A stretch of 62,326 nucleotides of DNA from an uncultured Parabacteroides sp. (GCA_949295065.1 CASFJQ010000012.1:1-62326); one strand, 5' to 3'. Positions 26,485 to 36,155 are shown, numbered from the stretch's first letter. Numbers and translations are program-made. The notes: generated from the sequence alone by a model not told the origin.

Positions 26485-26516
26485 ACAGCAATTTACTACC
26501 TGATATTCTATAGAAT

Positions 26517-26566
26517 AAAAGTGTGTCAAACTGGGATTTTCAGATTTTGACACACTTTTATTTTTC
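26517..26566 (+). terminator. Strong terminator of the ECF operon
   Basis: AAAAGTGTGTCAAA (26517-26530) pairs perfectly with TTTGACACACTTTT (26546-26559), followed by ATTTTTCC. The stem is nearly the same as the outer arms of repeat family B. The gap from 26567 to 26900 holds nothing I can recognise. Confidence 0.85.
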
Positions 26567-26900
26567 CATTGCTGAGTATAAAGCCGCATAAGGCTACTCT
26601 TCTTCTGTCGCTTATAGAGCACGTAAGCAAATGTAGTTTACCATATATTTATCAAACCAAACAAAAGTACACAGATATTGGCATCGTAATAATCGCAATA
26701 TATAATTTCCTAAAAAAACAATACTATTACGACTTCTTAACTATTCAAATCTATAACAATATACATATGTAAATATTCTTTCATTGGGCTTGTTATATGA
26801 AAGCACTGATTCTAACCTGCAAAAAATACCTTCTAAGTAATTTTAAATGCAAGAATCAAAGGATTTTTATTGTAGAGAATATATTGTTTTCTATATTTAT

Positions 26901-26908
26901 TATCTTTG
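26901..26908 (+). promoter_or_regulatory. -7 promoter box of the tannase-like gene
   Basis: TATCTTTG matches the consensus 21 bases before the ATG at 26930, giving a leader of about 15 nt. A TTG at 26884-26886 is a weak -33 candidate at short spacing. Confidence 0.55.
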
Positions 26909-26929
26909 CATATATTCATTATATAGAAA

Positions 26930-28426
26930 ATGAGAAAAAATATTGTAACAACGCTTGCTATGGTATTTTCAGTGTGTGCCATAGCTGCGGCGAAGCCGAC
27001 ATCGGGAGTGGTGTTTGATGCTTCAAAAGGCGTGGCGGGGTCTGTTACGATGCCAAATGGCGAAATCGTCAACTATACTGCTTACACAAACCTTTATTAC
27101 GTTACAAACGTTGAGGATTCAACCTATCAGTACATGAATGTGTTCATTCCTGAAAGTGCTGACCAGAGTACTCCTATATTTATGCCAAATTATGTAGGAG
27201 GCTATATGGCAGCAGAACCTCGGTTTATAGATGCCGGAGATGCATCTGGAAGAGCATTGGCTGAAGGCTATGTAGTTGTAATTCCAGGAGCTCGAGGAAG
27301 AAACTCCGTTGTTAAAGGAGAAAACGGGAAGGATATCTATACTGGTAGAGCACCAAAAGCATTACTTGATCTGAAAGCTGGCATACGTTATTTGCGCCAT
27401 TTCGACAAAGAAATGCTTGGTAATGCTGAAATAATCATTACAGACGGAACAAGTGCCGGAGGAGCAATGTCGGCCTTATTAGGTGCCACAGGCAACAATC
27501 CCTCATATGAAAAATATCTCAAAGAAATGGGTGCCTTCGATGAACGTGACGATATTTTTGCCGCTGTATGTTTTTGTCCGATAATAGATTTAGAACATGC
27601 TGATGCCGCATATGAATGGCTTTACAGTTGCACAAACAATATAACAAGACCTTTAAGCGAAGAACAGGTACAAGTTTCAAAAGAATTATCGTTGCAATAT
27701 CCTGCATATTTAAACAGCTTGAATTTAAAGATGCAAGATGGTACACCTATTAATTCTGAGAATTATCTCGATTACATTAAATCACTATTGATTAAAAGTG
27801 CACAAGAGGCAAAAGACAATGGTGCTGAAATACCGGACAGTATAGGCTTCTCGTTCAACAACCGCGCAATATTCGCTCCTCCTATAAACGGCGGCGAAAA
27901 GCCTAAAAGAGCTAAGAGGCCAAGACCTATGGGAATGCCTAAAATGCAAGGAGAGTATATAACCGGATTAGACATTAACAAATATTTGAATTATGTAGTT
28001 TCTGTGACTCCACTAAAAACGCCTCCAGCATTTGACAGCCAAGGTGTTGCAGGAAGTCGCGCTAGCGGAGAGAATGAAGAGTTTGGCAATGAGAAAGGTT
28101 CGAGTGTCAACTTTACAGATTATTCTCTTCAAAAGGCTTCAGGAGATGCAAATGCACATATTTCTCCTGAAATTGCAGAACTGGTAAGGCTTATGAATCC
28201 TATGAATTTTATTTCCGATACCAATTCAAATGTTGCGCCTCACTGGTATATCCGCCATGGTTCGAAAGACAGAGATACAGCATTCTCCGTTCCGATTAAT
28301 CTTGCAACTAAACTGCAGAATGAAGGCAAAGATGTAAACTTCAAACTGGCATGGAATCGTCCGCATTCCGGAGATTATGCTTTAAATGAAATGTTTGGAT
28401 GGATAAAACTTATATTAGGGGAATAA
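26930..28426 (+). CDS. Secreted alpha/beta-hydrolase, subtype B tannase-like esterase
   Basis: A 498-residue secreted esterase with a signal peptide ending near AIAAAKP. The nucleophile elbow GTSAGG places Ser175. Asp447 (GSKDRD) and His479 (NRPHSGDY) complete the triad. The layout, with a large lid insert (about residues 200-400, including a basic Pro-rich loop KPKRAKRPRPMG), resembles subtype B tannases and related carboxylesterases. These release gallic or other phenolic acids from plant esters. The exact substrate is not provable here. It stands alone between its own promoter and a terminator. Confidence 0.82.
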   Translation: MRKNIVTTLAMVFSVCAIAAAKPTSGVVFDASKGVAGSVTMPNGEIVNYTAYTNLYYVTNVEDSTYQYMNVFIPESADQSTPIFMPNYVGGYMAAEPRFIDAGDASGRALAEGYVVVIPGARGRNSVVKGENGKDIYTGRAPKALLDLKAGIRYLRHFDKEMLGNAEIIITDGTSAGGAMSALLGATGNNPSYEKYLKEMGAFDERDDIFAAVCFCPIIDLEHADAAYEWLYSCTNNITRPLSEEQVQVSKELSLQYPAYLNSLNLKMQDGTPINSENYLDYIKSLLIKSAQEAKDNGAEIPDSIGFSFNNRAIFAPPINGGEKPKRAKRPRPMGMPKMQGEYITGLDINKYLNYVVSVTPLKTPPAFDSQGVAGSRASGENEEFGNEKGSSVNFTDYSLQKASGDANAHISPEIAELVRLMNPMNFISDTNSNVAPHWYIRHGSKDRDTAFSVPINLATKLQNEGKDVNFKLAWNRPHSGDYALNEMFGWIKLILGE

Positions 28427-28439
28427 GATAGATTCAAAA

Positions 28440-28487
28440 ACGAGTTGACAGGTTTATAATAGCAAACTTGTCAACTCGTATTTTTTT
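28440..28487 (+). terminator. Terminator made of a short family A element (copy 2)
   Basis: ACGAGTTGACAGGTTT (28440-28455) pairs with AAACTTGTCAACTCGT (28464-28479) with one mismatch and is followed by ATTTTTTT. It is at once an intrinsic terminator and the minimal form of repeat family A. Confidence 0.85.
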
Positions 28488-28510
28488 ACTATCTACTAAT
28501 CATTCATCCA

Positions 28511-30013
28511 TCATCCACAATGAAAGAATCTATCAACAAGGGCTTTCAGCTCATCAGGCTTGTCAATGATATCATTGCGGAGAGTAGAGTCGTCGTAAGC
28601 CTTGAGCTGGGCTATAATTCCATCAATCATAGCAGGGCTAAAGACATTATATTTTTCATACACTTCCCTATCCCTGGCAAGACATTCGGCAGAAGCTACG
28701 CAACTGTCCGGCAATTGAGCCAAGGTTTCCAATCTGGATTTGTTCTCTTCGTTATGTATATTTACATTTACATATGTGCGGTCGGCAACTTCCAACGCGT
28801 TTTGCATTTCGAAACCATGACGACATGCCACGGCAAGTCCGGCAAGCAACTGATATAAATCTGCCGAGCCGTCCGGCGAACGCATTTCTACTGTCTGTTT
28901 CTGGGTTGTGTCGTATGCCGATGCGCTTTCCAGCGGATTAGCCAACACACACATATCAGCTTTTGCAGCCCAACCCAGAGGAACACGAACCAGGACGGAA
29001 CGGTTTCGGTCGCCCCAGCAAACATTAGTAGGTGCTTCCTGATGAGGAACGAGGCGGAAATATGATGTTGGATTCTTATTGCCAAATGCGGTGATTGACG
29101 GTGCAAGTTCCATCATTCCTGCTATTGCCTTGCGTGCCACTTCGGAAAGAACTCCGTTGCTGAGCATCTGGTTCTTGCCGTTTTTCATCAGGCGCATGTG
29201 TATGTGCAAACCTGAACCAGCCTTGCCAACGGTGATTTTAGGCGCAAAGGTTACGTTATAACCGTAGATATTTGCCAAATTGCGGATAATCCATTTTGCA
29301 AGCATCAACTGGTCTGCTGCATCTTCGGCATATACCGGAAGGAATTCTATTTCATTCTGCTCGTAGGTCAAACCTGTCTGCGAGAAGTTTCCAACTTCGG
29401 AATGACCGTATTTTATTTGTCCACCTGCCTGGGCTATGTATGACATACAGGCTGTGCGGAAATCATTGAACTTGGCATATGGTGCTGATTCGTGATAGCC
29501 TTTCTGGTCTGTTGCCGGGAACATATCGGTTTCAGGAGCTATAACGTAGTATTCCAACTCTCCCATTGCGTGGAAATCCATGCCTGTCACTTCCCTGAAG
29601 GCGCGGCATGCTTTTTTGAGGGTGAATTCGGGTGAGCTTTCCAGCGGCTGTCCGTCTTTGTTGAAATATGAACATAGCATTGTTACCGTTTTGAGTTCGG
29701 CAAAAGGATCAACAAATGCTGTCTTGAATCTTGGGATTACGTACAAGTCGCTGCTTCCTGCTTCGATGAATGAGAACAGGCTTGAGCCGTCAACTCTTTC
29801 TCCGCAGGTCAATATTTCGTCAAGATAGGATTCATTGTTGATGACGAAATTCAAGGTTTTCAAACGTCCGTCGCCAGCCGGATACATGAAATTCACCATT
29901 TGGACTTCATTTTCCCTGATATACTTCTTGATATCTTCTTTGGTAAATTCCACTGCCGGTTTTTGCAGATATGATACCAGAAAATTGGCATTCATTGATA
30001 GCTTATTATCCAT
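28511..30013 (-). CDS. Glutamine synthetase, type I-like
   Basis: A 500-residue enzyme that joins ammonia to glutamate. The N-terminal beta-grasp domain spans about residues 15-120. Active-site blocks include HAMGELEYYVIAP, KAGSGLHIHMRL (metal and glutamate site), NKNPTSYFRLVPHQEAP and RNRSVLVRVPLGW. The length is near that of GSI rather than the roughly 730-residue GSIII found in many Bacteroides. It is a single gene with a -7 box TATATTTG (minus strand, 30067-30074) and about 50 nt of leader. I give no symbol because glutamate-amine ligase homologues in this family can use other amines. Confidence 0.85.
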   Translation of the reverse strand: MDNKLSMNANFLVSYLQKPAVEFTKEDIKKYIRENEVQMVNFMYPAGDGRLKTLNFVINNESYLDEILTCGERVDGSSLFSFIEAGSSDLYVIPRFKTAFVDPFAELKTVTMLCSYFNKDGQPLESSPEFTLKKACRAFREVTGMDFHAMGELEYYVIAPETDMFPATDQKGYHESAPYAKFNDFRTACMSYIAQAGGQIKYGHSEVGNFSQTGLTYEQNEIEFLPVYAEDAADQLMLAKWIIRNLANIYGYNVTFAPKITVGKAGSGLHIHMRLMKNGKNQMLSNGVLSEVARKAIAGMMELAPSITAFGNKNPTSYFRLVPHQEAPTNVCWGDRNRSVLVRVPLGWAAKADMCVLANPLESASAYDTTQKQTVEMRSPDGSADLYQLLAGLAVACRHGFEMQNALEVADRTYVNVNIHNEENKSRLETLAQLPDSCVASAECLARDREVYEKYNVFSPAMIDGIIAQLKAYDDSTLRNDIIDKPDELKALVDRFFHCG

Positions 30014-30066
30014 AGTTCATATGTATTAAGTTAACAAAATGTCGGTCTAACCAATATGTGACCGCT

Positions 30067-30074
30067 CAAATATA
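30067..30074 (-). promoter_or_regulatory. -7 promoter box of the glutamine synthetase gene
   Basis: The minus strand reads TATATTTG. A short inverted repeat CGGTC/GACCG lies between it and the start codon. Confidence 0.45.
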
Positions 30075-30125
30075 CTATTTTATCTGACACATGGATAATT
30101 TAAAGGGGAGTTTTTTCAAAAAAGT

Positions 30126-30210
30126 AACGAGTTAACAAAGGAACGAGTTGAGAAGGAATTTAATTCCCAGATTCAAATGAATCAGAAACTATCCTTGTCA
30201 ACTCATTTCT
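30126..30210. repeat. Long palindromic repeat, family A copy 3
   Basis: Degenerate copy between xpt and the glutamine synthetase gene. ACGAGTTAACAAAGGAACGAGTTGA on the left is matched by CCTTGTCAACTCATTTCT on the right. No outer arms are preserved. Confidence 0.6.
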
Positions 30211-30221
30211 ATTCCTCAGAA

Positions 30222-30794
30222 TTATTTCTGATGAAACGTTATCTTACAATCATCAAGGCTGTCTATCATGGCAAGACTTTCGACATGATATCCCATTTTG
30301 CGAAGTTCGTCTCCTCCACCCTGGAACACTTTCTCAATTATAAATCCCATACCGCAGATTGTTGCACCAGCTTGCTTAGCCAAGTCAATCATACCCATTG
30401 CAGCATTTCCATGCGCAAGGAAATCGTCAATGAACAACACCCGGTCTTCAGTGTTCAGAAAGTCGTTGCTTACACAAACAGTATAGTCGCGGCCTTTCGT
30501 GAAGGAATGCACAACAGACGTAAGCACGTTTTCCATAGTGCTTGGTTTTTTCTTCTTCACAAACACAACCGGCAGCTGCATAAGATATCCAACCATGATT
30601 GCAGGAGCTATGCCACTTGCCTCTATTGTCACAATCTTGTTAATCTTCTCATCTTTGAAACGGCGTATGAATTCTTCTGCCAGCTGATGCATCAGCATCG
30701 GGTCCATCTGATGGTTGATGAAACTGTCCACCTTCAGAATACCGCCGGGGAAACAACGTCCATCCTGTAATATTCTCTGTTTTAATAACTCCAT
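30222..30794 (-). CDS. xpt: Xanthine phosphoribosyltransferase
   Basis: A 190-residue purine-salvage enzyme that makes XMP from xanthine and PRPP. The PRPP loop is [14 protein letters not shown] (residues 85-100). [19 protein letters not shown] and [13 protein letters not shown] match Xpt rather than adenine phosphoribosyltransferase. It starts 4 bp after the permease stop, so uptake and salvage of xanthine are one unit. Confidence 0.94.
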   Translation of the reverse strand: MELLKQRILQDGRCFPGGILKVDSFINHQMDPMLMHQLAEEFIRRFKDEKINKIVTIEASGIAPAIMVGYLMQLPVVFVKKKKPSTMENVLTSVVHSFTKGRDYTVCVSNDFLNTEDRVLFIDDFLAHGNAAMGMIDLAKQAGATICGMGFIIEKVFQGGGDELRKMGYHVESLAMIDSLDDCKITFHQK

Positions 30795-30798
30795 AGTA

Positions 30799-32172
30799 TT
30801 AATCTTTAATCTCTGATTTTTCGTCTTTTACTCTGATAAACATATTAGCCAAAATTGCAGTTAGACCTCCGGTTGTTATACCGGATGCAAAAATGGCACG
30901 GATTGCTTCCGGAGCTTTACTCAATATATCCGGCATCATCTCAACACTCAAGCCAAGCGAAATGCTGGTTGCCAACACAAGTGTTGCCTTGCGGTCGATT
31001 TCCTGTGAAGCGATGATTCTGATTCCGGCAGATGCTACTGTTCCGAACATAAGCAAGGTTGCACCGCCAAGAACCGGATCAGGCATCAATGAAAATATTA
31101 TTCCTACGATTGGGAACAGACCAAGCAATATAAGCATTACGGCAATATAATATCCTACATATCGGCTTGCTACACCTGTAAGCTGGATGATTCCGTTGTT
31201 TTGTGCGAAAATTGAGTTAGGGAATGAATTAAATATTCCGGCAACGAATGAGTTGAATCCGTCTGCCATAACTCCGCCTGAAACTCTTCGCAAATAAGAT
31301 TCTCCTTCGATTGACTTGCCTGAGATCATTGAGTTTGCCGTTACATCGCCGGTTGCCTCAATAGCTGTAATCAGATAAATAAGACCTAATGCAAGGAATG
31401 ATGAGAAGTTGAAGTCCAATCCGTATTTAAACGGAACCGGTATGTTGAACCCGAAAAGACTCTGTGATGAAGCTGCGCTCAAATCAACCATTCCAAGAGA
31501 AAAGGCTACGGCATAGCCTACGCAAAGACCAAGGACGATTGAACTCATTCTGAGATATTTGTTTTTACAACGGTTGAAGAACAAGACGGTCAGCAGAACT
31601 ATTGCAGCCACGCCGACATTCTCAAAGCTGCCGAATGTTCCGTTGTCCATTGCCGAATATCCTCCACCACAGGAAACTACGCCTACTTTGATAAGACAAA
31701 GTCCAATCATAAGAACGACAATGCCAGAAACCAGTGGTGTTATTATCGAACGCATATATTTAAATGTGCAGCTAACTATCATCTCGACCGGTGCTGCTGC
31801 CATACAAACTCCGAATATCAGTGGCAGACCTCCGATTGTTCCTGCCGTAATTATCGGACCGATAAATGAGAAGCTTGTTCCCTGAATGCACAACAAACCG
31901 GAACCGATAGGACCGATTGTCCTGCATTGTATAAATGTTGATACTCCGGAAGCAAACAAAGCCATTGACACAAGGAAACTTGTTGTTTCCAGATCAAGCT
32001 TCAACGCTCCTGCAATTATCAGAGGAGGAGTTATGATTGCCACGAAAATAGCCAGCAAATGCTGCAAAGCTGCAAAAACAGCTTCCTTGAATGGTGGACG
32101 ATCGTCAATTCCATAAATCAAATCCGCAGGCTTCTGCTCATTAGCAGATTGTTTTTGTTCCTGTAATGCCAT
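30799..32172 (-). CDS. Nucleobase (xanthine) permease, NCS2 family
   Basis: A 457-residue inner-membrane symporter with about 14 hydrophobic spans. The NCS2 signature [17 protein letters not shown] and [15 protein letters not shown] are present, as are GIQ-like [10 protein letters not shown] and the TM8 acidic region. Operon linkage with xpt points to xanthine as substrate; uric acid is the main alternative. Repeat A4 lies immediately upstream. Confidence 0.92.
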   Translation of the reverse strand: MALQEQKQSANEQKPADLIYGIDDRPPFKEAVFAALQHLLAIFVAIITPPLIIAGALKLDLETTSFLVSMALFASGVSTFIQCRTIGPIGSGLLCIQGTSFSFIGPIITAGTIGGLPLIFGVCMAAAPVEMIVSCTFKYMRSIITPLVSGIVVLMIGLCLIKVGVVSCGGGYSAMDNGTFGSFENVGVAAIVLLTVLFFNRCKNKYLRMSSIVLGLCVGYAVAFSLGMVDLSAASSQSLFGFNIPVPFKYGLDFNFSSFLALGLIYLITAIEATGDVTANSMISGKSIEGESYLRRVSGGVMADGFNSFVAGIFNSFPNSIFAQNNGIIQLTGVASRYVGYYIAVMLILLGLFPIVGIIFSLMPDPVLGGATLLMFGTVASAGIRIIASQEIDRKATLVLATSISLGLSVEMMPDILSKAPEAIRAIFASGITTGGLTAILANMFIRVKDEKSEIKD

Positions 32173-32223
32173 AAGTTAATCTATATTATTATTAATTTAA
32201 GTCTTGAGAGTTATTCGACATAA

Positions 32224-32336
32224 AAGTTGACAAGGCTTCAGAGACAAGTTGACAAGGTATTAAATAAATTATTTCTAAAAAACATCTTGTCAACTCGTTA
32301 ACTCGTCAACTTGTCTTCTTGTCAACTCATCAACTA
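32224..32336. repeat. Long palindromic repeat, family A copy 4
   Basis: The left half GTTGACAAGGCTTCAGAGAC then AAGTTGACAAGG is a consensus copy. The right half has CTTGTCAACTCGTTAACTCG and further CTTGTCAACTCATCAACT units. It lies between the permease start and the stop of the phosphatase-fold lipoprotein gene. Confidence 0.85.
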
Positions 32337-32341
32337 GAACT

Positions 32342-33109
32342 CTACTCCACCGAGATTTCCGCTACCAACGGTCTGTGATCCGACTCAACCGGTGCATTCA
32401 CAACCTTCACATCTTTCAACGACAGTTTTTCGGAATGTTTTTCCGAAACAGCTATATAATCGATGGTTTTTGAAGGTTCGGATGCCGGGAATGTGTATTC
32501 CTCAGCTTTGCTCAATATCCTGAAGGCCTTCTTCATCTCATTCAAGAATGCTGATTCCGGCTCGTCGTTCCAATCTCCGGCAACTATAACGGGTTTGTCA
32601 AATGTGCTTATAAAATCCTTTATCAGGGCGGCAGACTTTATGCGGTCGGATTCTGTCAGCGAGAAATGAGTTGAAGCAAAACAAAATTTGTCGAACTCAA
32701 CAACAATCAGTGTGCGCTTTTCCTCTGTTCCAGGCAAATCTCTACAATAGACAGCCTTTGGCTTTTCGGTGCAAAGAATGCCTATGCCATATTTCCCTCC
32801 GTCATAATCTATTGCCGGAGAGAACACGGGAATCATTCCTGTTCGGGCGGCAAGTTCGCCAAGTATATATTTACCTTTGCTTCGTCCTGTTACGCTGTCG
32901 ATTTCCTGAACTGCCACAACATATGGCTTGATGTTATTGATTACGGATGCGGTGCGATCAATGGATACGCTGTCGTCCAGCCCTCGGCAGTTTCGGATAT
33001 TGTAGGTCATGACCTTGAAATCCAAAGCTTCTCCCTCCTTCTGCCTGCTGTTTGCACAAGAAAGGAGAAATATGCTTAAAAGCAGTGTTACTATATGTAA
33101 TGACTTCAT
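32342..33109 (-). CDS. Endonuclease/exonuclease/phosphatase-fold lipoprotein
   Basis: A 255-residue secreted lipoprotein (lipobox FLLSCA, Cys18). The EEP fold is shown by VMTYNIRNCRG (Asn), AVQEID (Glu), GILCTEKP, VAGDWNDEP (Asp/Asn) and SDHRPLVAEI (Asp/His). Family members hydrolyse phosphodiesters or phosphoesters, including sphingomyelinase- and inositol-phosphatase-like enzymes. The location implies an extracellular or periplasmic substrate. It follows the aldolase gene by 9 bp and is probably cotranscribed. Confidence 0.88.
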   Translation of the reverse strand: MKSLHIVTLLLSIFLLSCANSRQKEGEALDFKVMTYNIRNCRGLDDSVSIDRTASVINNIKPYVVAVQEIDSVTGRSKGKYILGELAARTGMIPVFSPAIDYDGGKYGIGILCTEKPKAVYCRDLPGTEEKRTLIVVEFDKFCFASTHFSLTESDRIKSAALIKDFISTFDKPVIVAGDWNDEPESAFLNEMKKAFRILSKAEEYTFPASEPSKTIDYIAVSEKHSEKLSLKDVKVVNAPVESDHRPLVAEISVE

Positions 33110-33118
33110 ACCGACAAG

Positions 33119-34147
33119 TTATCTCGAACGCATTATCTCGCCCAATGTCGCAATGAAAGAATCTATATCTTCATCCGTTGTATCCCACGAAGTAACTAGT
33201 CGGGCTTCATTGCGGGCTTCGTTCCACACGTAGAAGAAATATTTTTCCTGCAACTTTGCCAAAACATCAGCCGGCAAAATGAAGAACAGCTGATTTGATT
33301 CTATTTTCTGTGTAAATTTTATTTCGTCGAATTTGCTCATGGCGTCCGCCAGTTTCAACGCGCAATTGTTGGCATGACGGGCATTTTCCAGCCAAAGGTT
33401 ATTCTCAAGATATGGCAGGAACTGTGCCGACATATATCTGAGCTTGGATGCGAGCTGGGCAGACTGCTTGCGGATGTATGCAAGGTTTTCAGTCACTTCA
33501 GGACGGAATGAGATAACGGATTCTCCCATCATCATACCGTTCTTTGTTCCGCCGAAACTCAGGATATCTACTCCGGCATCGACTGTTATTTCTTTCATAG
33601 AGCAGTTCAGATATGCGCAGGCATTTGCCAGGCGGGCTCCGTCCATATGCAAATACATATTATAGGAATGCAAAAGCTCGGATATTGCCTTTACTTCTTC
33701 AATGGTGTAGATGGTTCCTAGTTCTGATACCTGAGAGATATAAACAGCCTTTGGCTGTGAGTGATGGCAAACTCCGAAATTATGAAGGTGAGGTTTTATC
33801 AATTCGGGTGTTAATTTTCCATCTTCCGTAGGGATTGTTATGATAGAGCATCCTGTCATTCTGCACGGAGCTCCACATTCATCTACATTTATATGTGCTG
33901 TTTCTGCACACAGAATACTGTTGAAAGGCCTTGTCACGGCTTGTAAGGCTACGGAATTAGCTCCTGTTCCGTTAAAAACAAAAAAAGGCGACGCTTCGTT
34001 TCCGAAAATTTCCTTCAACTTAAGAACGGCTTTTGATGTCCAATCATCATCGCCATAACCCACTGCGTGACCGTCGTTAGCGTTAATCAACGCCTGCATA
34101 ACCATAGGATGTACTCCTGAATTATTATCGCTAGCAAAACTTCTCAT
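33119..34147 (-). CDS. ltaE: Low-specificity threonine aldolase
   Basis: A 342-residue PLP enzyme that splits L-threonine to glycine and acetaldehyde. SFASDNNSGVHPMVMQALIN opens the family, LHMDGARLANACAYL holds the cofactor Asp, and the PLP lysine is in SFGGTKNGMM. The start is supported by a strong AGGGGG ribosome binding site just upstream, unusual in this genome. A -7 box TAATTTTG is at 34174-34181 on the minus strand. Confidence 0.93.
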   Translation of the reverse strand: MRSFASDNNSGVHPMVMQALINANDGHAVGYGDDDWTSKAVLKLKEIFGNEASPFFVFNGTGANSVALQAVTRPFNSILCAETAHINVDECGAPCRMTGCSIITIPTEDGKLTPELIKPHLHNFGVCHHSQPKAVYISQVSELGTIYTIEEVKAISELLHSYNMYLHMDGARLANACAYLNCSMKEITVDAGVDILSFGGTKNGMMMGESVISFRPEVTENLAYIRKQSAQLASKLRYMSAQFLPYLENNLWLENARHANNCALKLADAMSKFDEIKFTQKIESNQLFFILPADVLAKLQEKYFFYVWNEARNEARLVTSWDTTDEDIDSFIATLGEIMRSR

Positions 34148-34406
34148 TTTCCCCCTAAAATTTAAAATTTTCGCAAAATTACAAAATCCATTTCAAAAAC
34201 ACGCCAGTAATAAAGTAGTATCATCAAAAACATGAGAAAGTAGCAAAAGTGTCTTTAAATAGAAATTAACAACAGGAGGCAACTGTTATCAAGTAATATT
34301 TTATCACAAATTGCGCAAAAACAACGACCATAACCAACAAATAAAAAGAATTCACAAAATAATTGACACAATTTTATCATTACACATCACTTTTTTTCAA
34401 AAACGC

Positions 34407-34439
34407 TTGCATAGATATTAAATTATTTTCATACATTTG
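34407..34439 (+). promoter_or_regulatory. Orphan plus-strand promoter in a gene-free gap
   Basis: TTG (34407-34409), a 22-bp spacer and TACATTTG (34432-34439) resemble a Bacteroidetes promoter. No plus-strand gene follows for 1.9 kb. The 657-bp gap 34148-34804 contains no convincing ORF. It could be the start of a small RNA, possibly ending at the inverted repeat GTAGTTGTTCTTT / AAAAGACAACAACTA near 34618-34676, which is followed by CTTTTTC. Confidence 0.35.
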
Positions 34440-34724
34440 CAATGAGTTCTTTCATAATAAATAAATATAAACACAGGATTATTTTTTTCGATAATTATGT
34501 TTTCGTTTTTCATAATATCATATTTAAATTTAATGTCTTGTTTTTGCTATAAACTTTTATAACGACGTATTGTTTTACGATAACAAGATTTAACAAAACG
34601 TGTTTATATGATTAAGGTAGTTGTTCTTTACGGTAACAAACCGACCAATCCAAATTGAGCAAAAGACAACAACTAACTTTTTCTTCATAAACACATGAAC
34701 ACATATTATTGAAAATAGATGTGT

Positions 34725-34763
34725 AAAAAAGGCGCATTCCTCGTGATGAAGAGTGCGCCTTGC
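34725..34763 (-). terminator. Terminator of the second ECF sigma-factor gene
   Basis: AAGGCGCA (34729-34736) pairs with TGCGCCTT (34754-34761), with more pairing inside. On the minus strand a T run follows. It lies about 45 bases after the stop. Confidence 0.8.
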
Positions 34764-34804
34764 TAATATTTATCTCAAAATGAAAAAATAAAATCTATGC
34801 CTTC

Positions 34805-35308
34805 TTATCTGTAATCTTTCAAGGATTTCTGCAACTCCTGTCTTGCAAAAAAGATACGGCTTTTTACTGTTCCCAAAGGTAAATTCAGCTTTTCTGATAT
34901 TTCGTTATATTTATATCCGCTAACATACATTGAGAATGGAACTTTCAATTCGTCATTCAAAGATTCTATGACCTTAGTGATTTCCTGGATATGATAAGCT
35001 CCATCTGGAGAATCAAATCCGGATTCATTAACAACATCCAAATTATACAAATCAACACCTTGATCAACCACCGTTTGTGTTCTGACAACCTTATGATAAT
35101 TGTTTATAAAGATGTTTCGCATAACGGTTAAAACCCAACCTTTAAAGTTCACGTTGTCAACAAATTTCTCCTGATTGTCCAAAACCTTCAGAGTTGTGTC
35201 CTGCATAAGGTCCTGGGCGTCATCCTTGTTAGAAGTCAACATCAAAGCAAAATTCAACATATTCTCCTGGATGCTCATTAACTTTTTCTGAAATTGCAAC
35301 GCATTCAT
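34805..35308 (-). CDS. ECF RNA polymerase sigma factor, stand-alone
   Basis: A 167-residue sigma factor. Region 2 includes NFALMLTSNKDDAQDLMQDT and FKGWVLTVMRNIFINNYHK. Region 4 includes LKVPFSMYVSGYKYNEISEK and the HTH LNLPLGTVKSRIFFARQEL. No anti-sigma gene is adjacent; it is a single gene with its own promoter (35378-35385) and terminator. It may be controlled by expression level rather than by a partner. Confidence 0.92.
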   Translation of the reverse strand: MNALQFQKKLMSIQENMLNFALMLTSNKDDAQDLMQDTTLKVLDNQEKFVDNVNFKGWVLTVMRNIFINNYHKVVRTQTVVDQGVDLYNLDVVNESGFDSPDGAYHIQEITKVIESLNDELKVPFSMYVSGYKYNEISEKLNLPLGTVKSRIFFARQELQKSLKDYR

Positions 35309-35377
35309 AATAAAAAAATCTTATTAGGTTAAGACACTTCTTGCGTCGTATCTGTCATCAAAATATTGATAACATTA

Positions 35378-35385
35378 CAAAGATA
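35378..35385 (-). promoter_or_regulatory. -7 promoter box of the second ECF sigma gene
   Basis: The minus strand reads TATCTTTG, giving a predicted leader of about 60 nt. Confidence 0.55.
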
Positions 35386-35474
35386 TGAATAAACATCTGA
35401 TTTACCCTATCTGTTATATATTATTAACTCTTATATTATTGTCTTTTATTGATAAATTTACTAAAGGGTCAAAA

Positions 35475-36143
35475 TTACACGAACTGCCCTTCGAGTATTG
35501 CATTCGCATCTTCATTCAAAGAATAAAGAATACGTTTGTCCACCATAACATAACTTATCACATTCATTGCCATCATGTCGCTCAGGATATTGCGTGCCAC
35601 ATTATATGATATGTGAGCTATCCGGCAAAATTTACTTACACTGATGTTAGGATTGTTTTCCAAATAAGACAAAAGTATTTTCACCGGTTCGCTAAGCTTC
35701 AGCAATGTCCCATCAGGACGGTTACGTTTCCGCCAGGCTCTAACCATAACTTCGTCTGCCAAGATATTTTCATCGTCAATCCTGACATAAGCCTTGTATT
35801 TGTCATCTTTGTCCGGTGCAAGATAAGGGCGGTCCGGGCATGGTTCAATGTCTATTTCCAAAACTGTTTTCCCTTCAAAATTCCAATAACTGCTTGAGAA
35901 AGGAACTTCCGGGCGTGTGTACATTTTCGACGCAGCTTCAATCATGTAATATTCCTCATCACCTCTGATACCGGAAATCTTTCCGTTATCTTTCACACCA
36001 ATAAGCAGACGACCTCCGTCAGTGTTTGCGAATGCACTAAGCGTGCGCGCTATCTTCTTGCTGTCGCTCACCTCAAACTTAAAGTCTTGTTGCTGATGCT
36101 CTCCCTGCTCGATCATCACTTCCAAAGGATGTTTCTTTTTCAT
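35475..36143 (-). CDS. AlbA_2 (Schlafen-type) putative DNA-binding protein with winged-helix C-terminus
   Basis: A 222-residue cytoplasmic protein. Residues 8-110 form the AlbA_2 domain: QQDFKFEVSDSKKIARTLSA, then FANTDGGRLLIGVKDNGKI and YVRIDDENILA. Residues 140-215 look like a winged helix (VSKFCRIAHISYNVARNILS, IDKRILY-like VDKRILYSL). Annotation systems call such proteins ATP-binding or transcriptional regulators. It is a single gene divergent from the antiporter gene; no target can be inferred. Confidence 0.82.
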   Translation of the reverse strand: MKKKHPLEVMIEQGEHQQQDFKFEVSDSKKIARTLSAFANTDGGRLLIGVKDNGKISGIRGDEEYYMIEAASKMYTRPEVPFSSSYWNFEGKTVLEIDIEPCPDRPYLAPDKDDKYKAYVRIDDENILADEVMVRAWRKRNRPDGTLLKLSEPVKILLSYLENNPNISVSKFCRIAHISYNVARNILSDMMAMNVISYVMVDKRILYSLNEDANAILEGQFV

Positions 36144-36155
36144 TTTAGGTTTTCT

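Noticed and set aside
26569-26772. 67-codon plus-strand frame after the ECF operon terminator
   Set aside because: No ribosome binding site or family resemblance; composition follows the AT-rich gap.
30799-32172. Purine riboswitch ahead of the xanthine permease
   Set aside because: The upstream region is filled by repeat A4; I saw no purine aptamer core.
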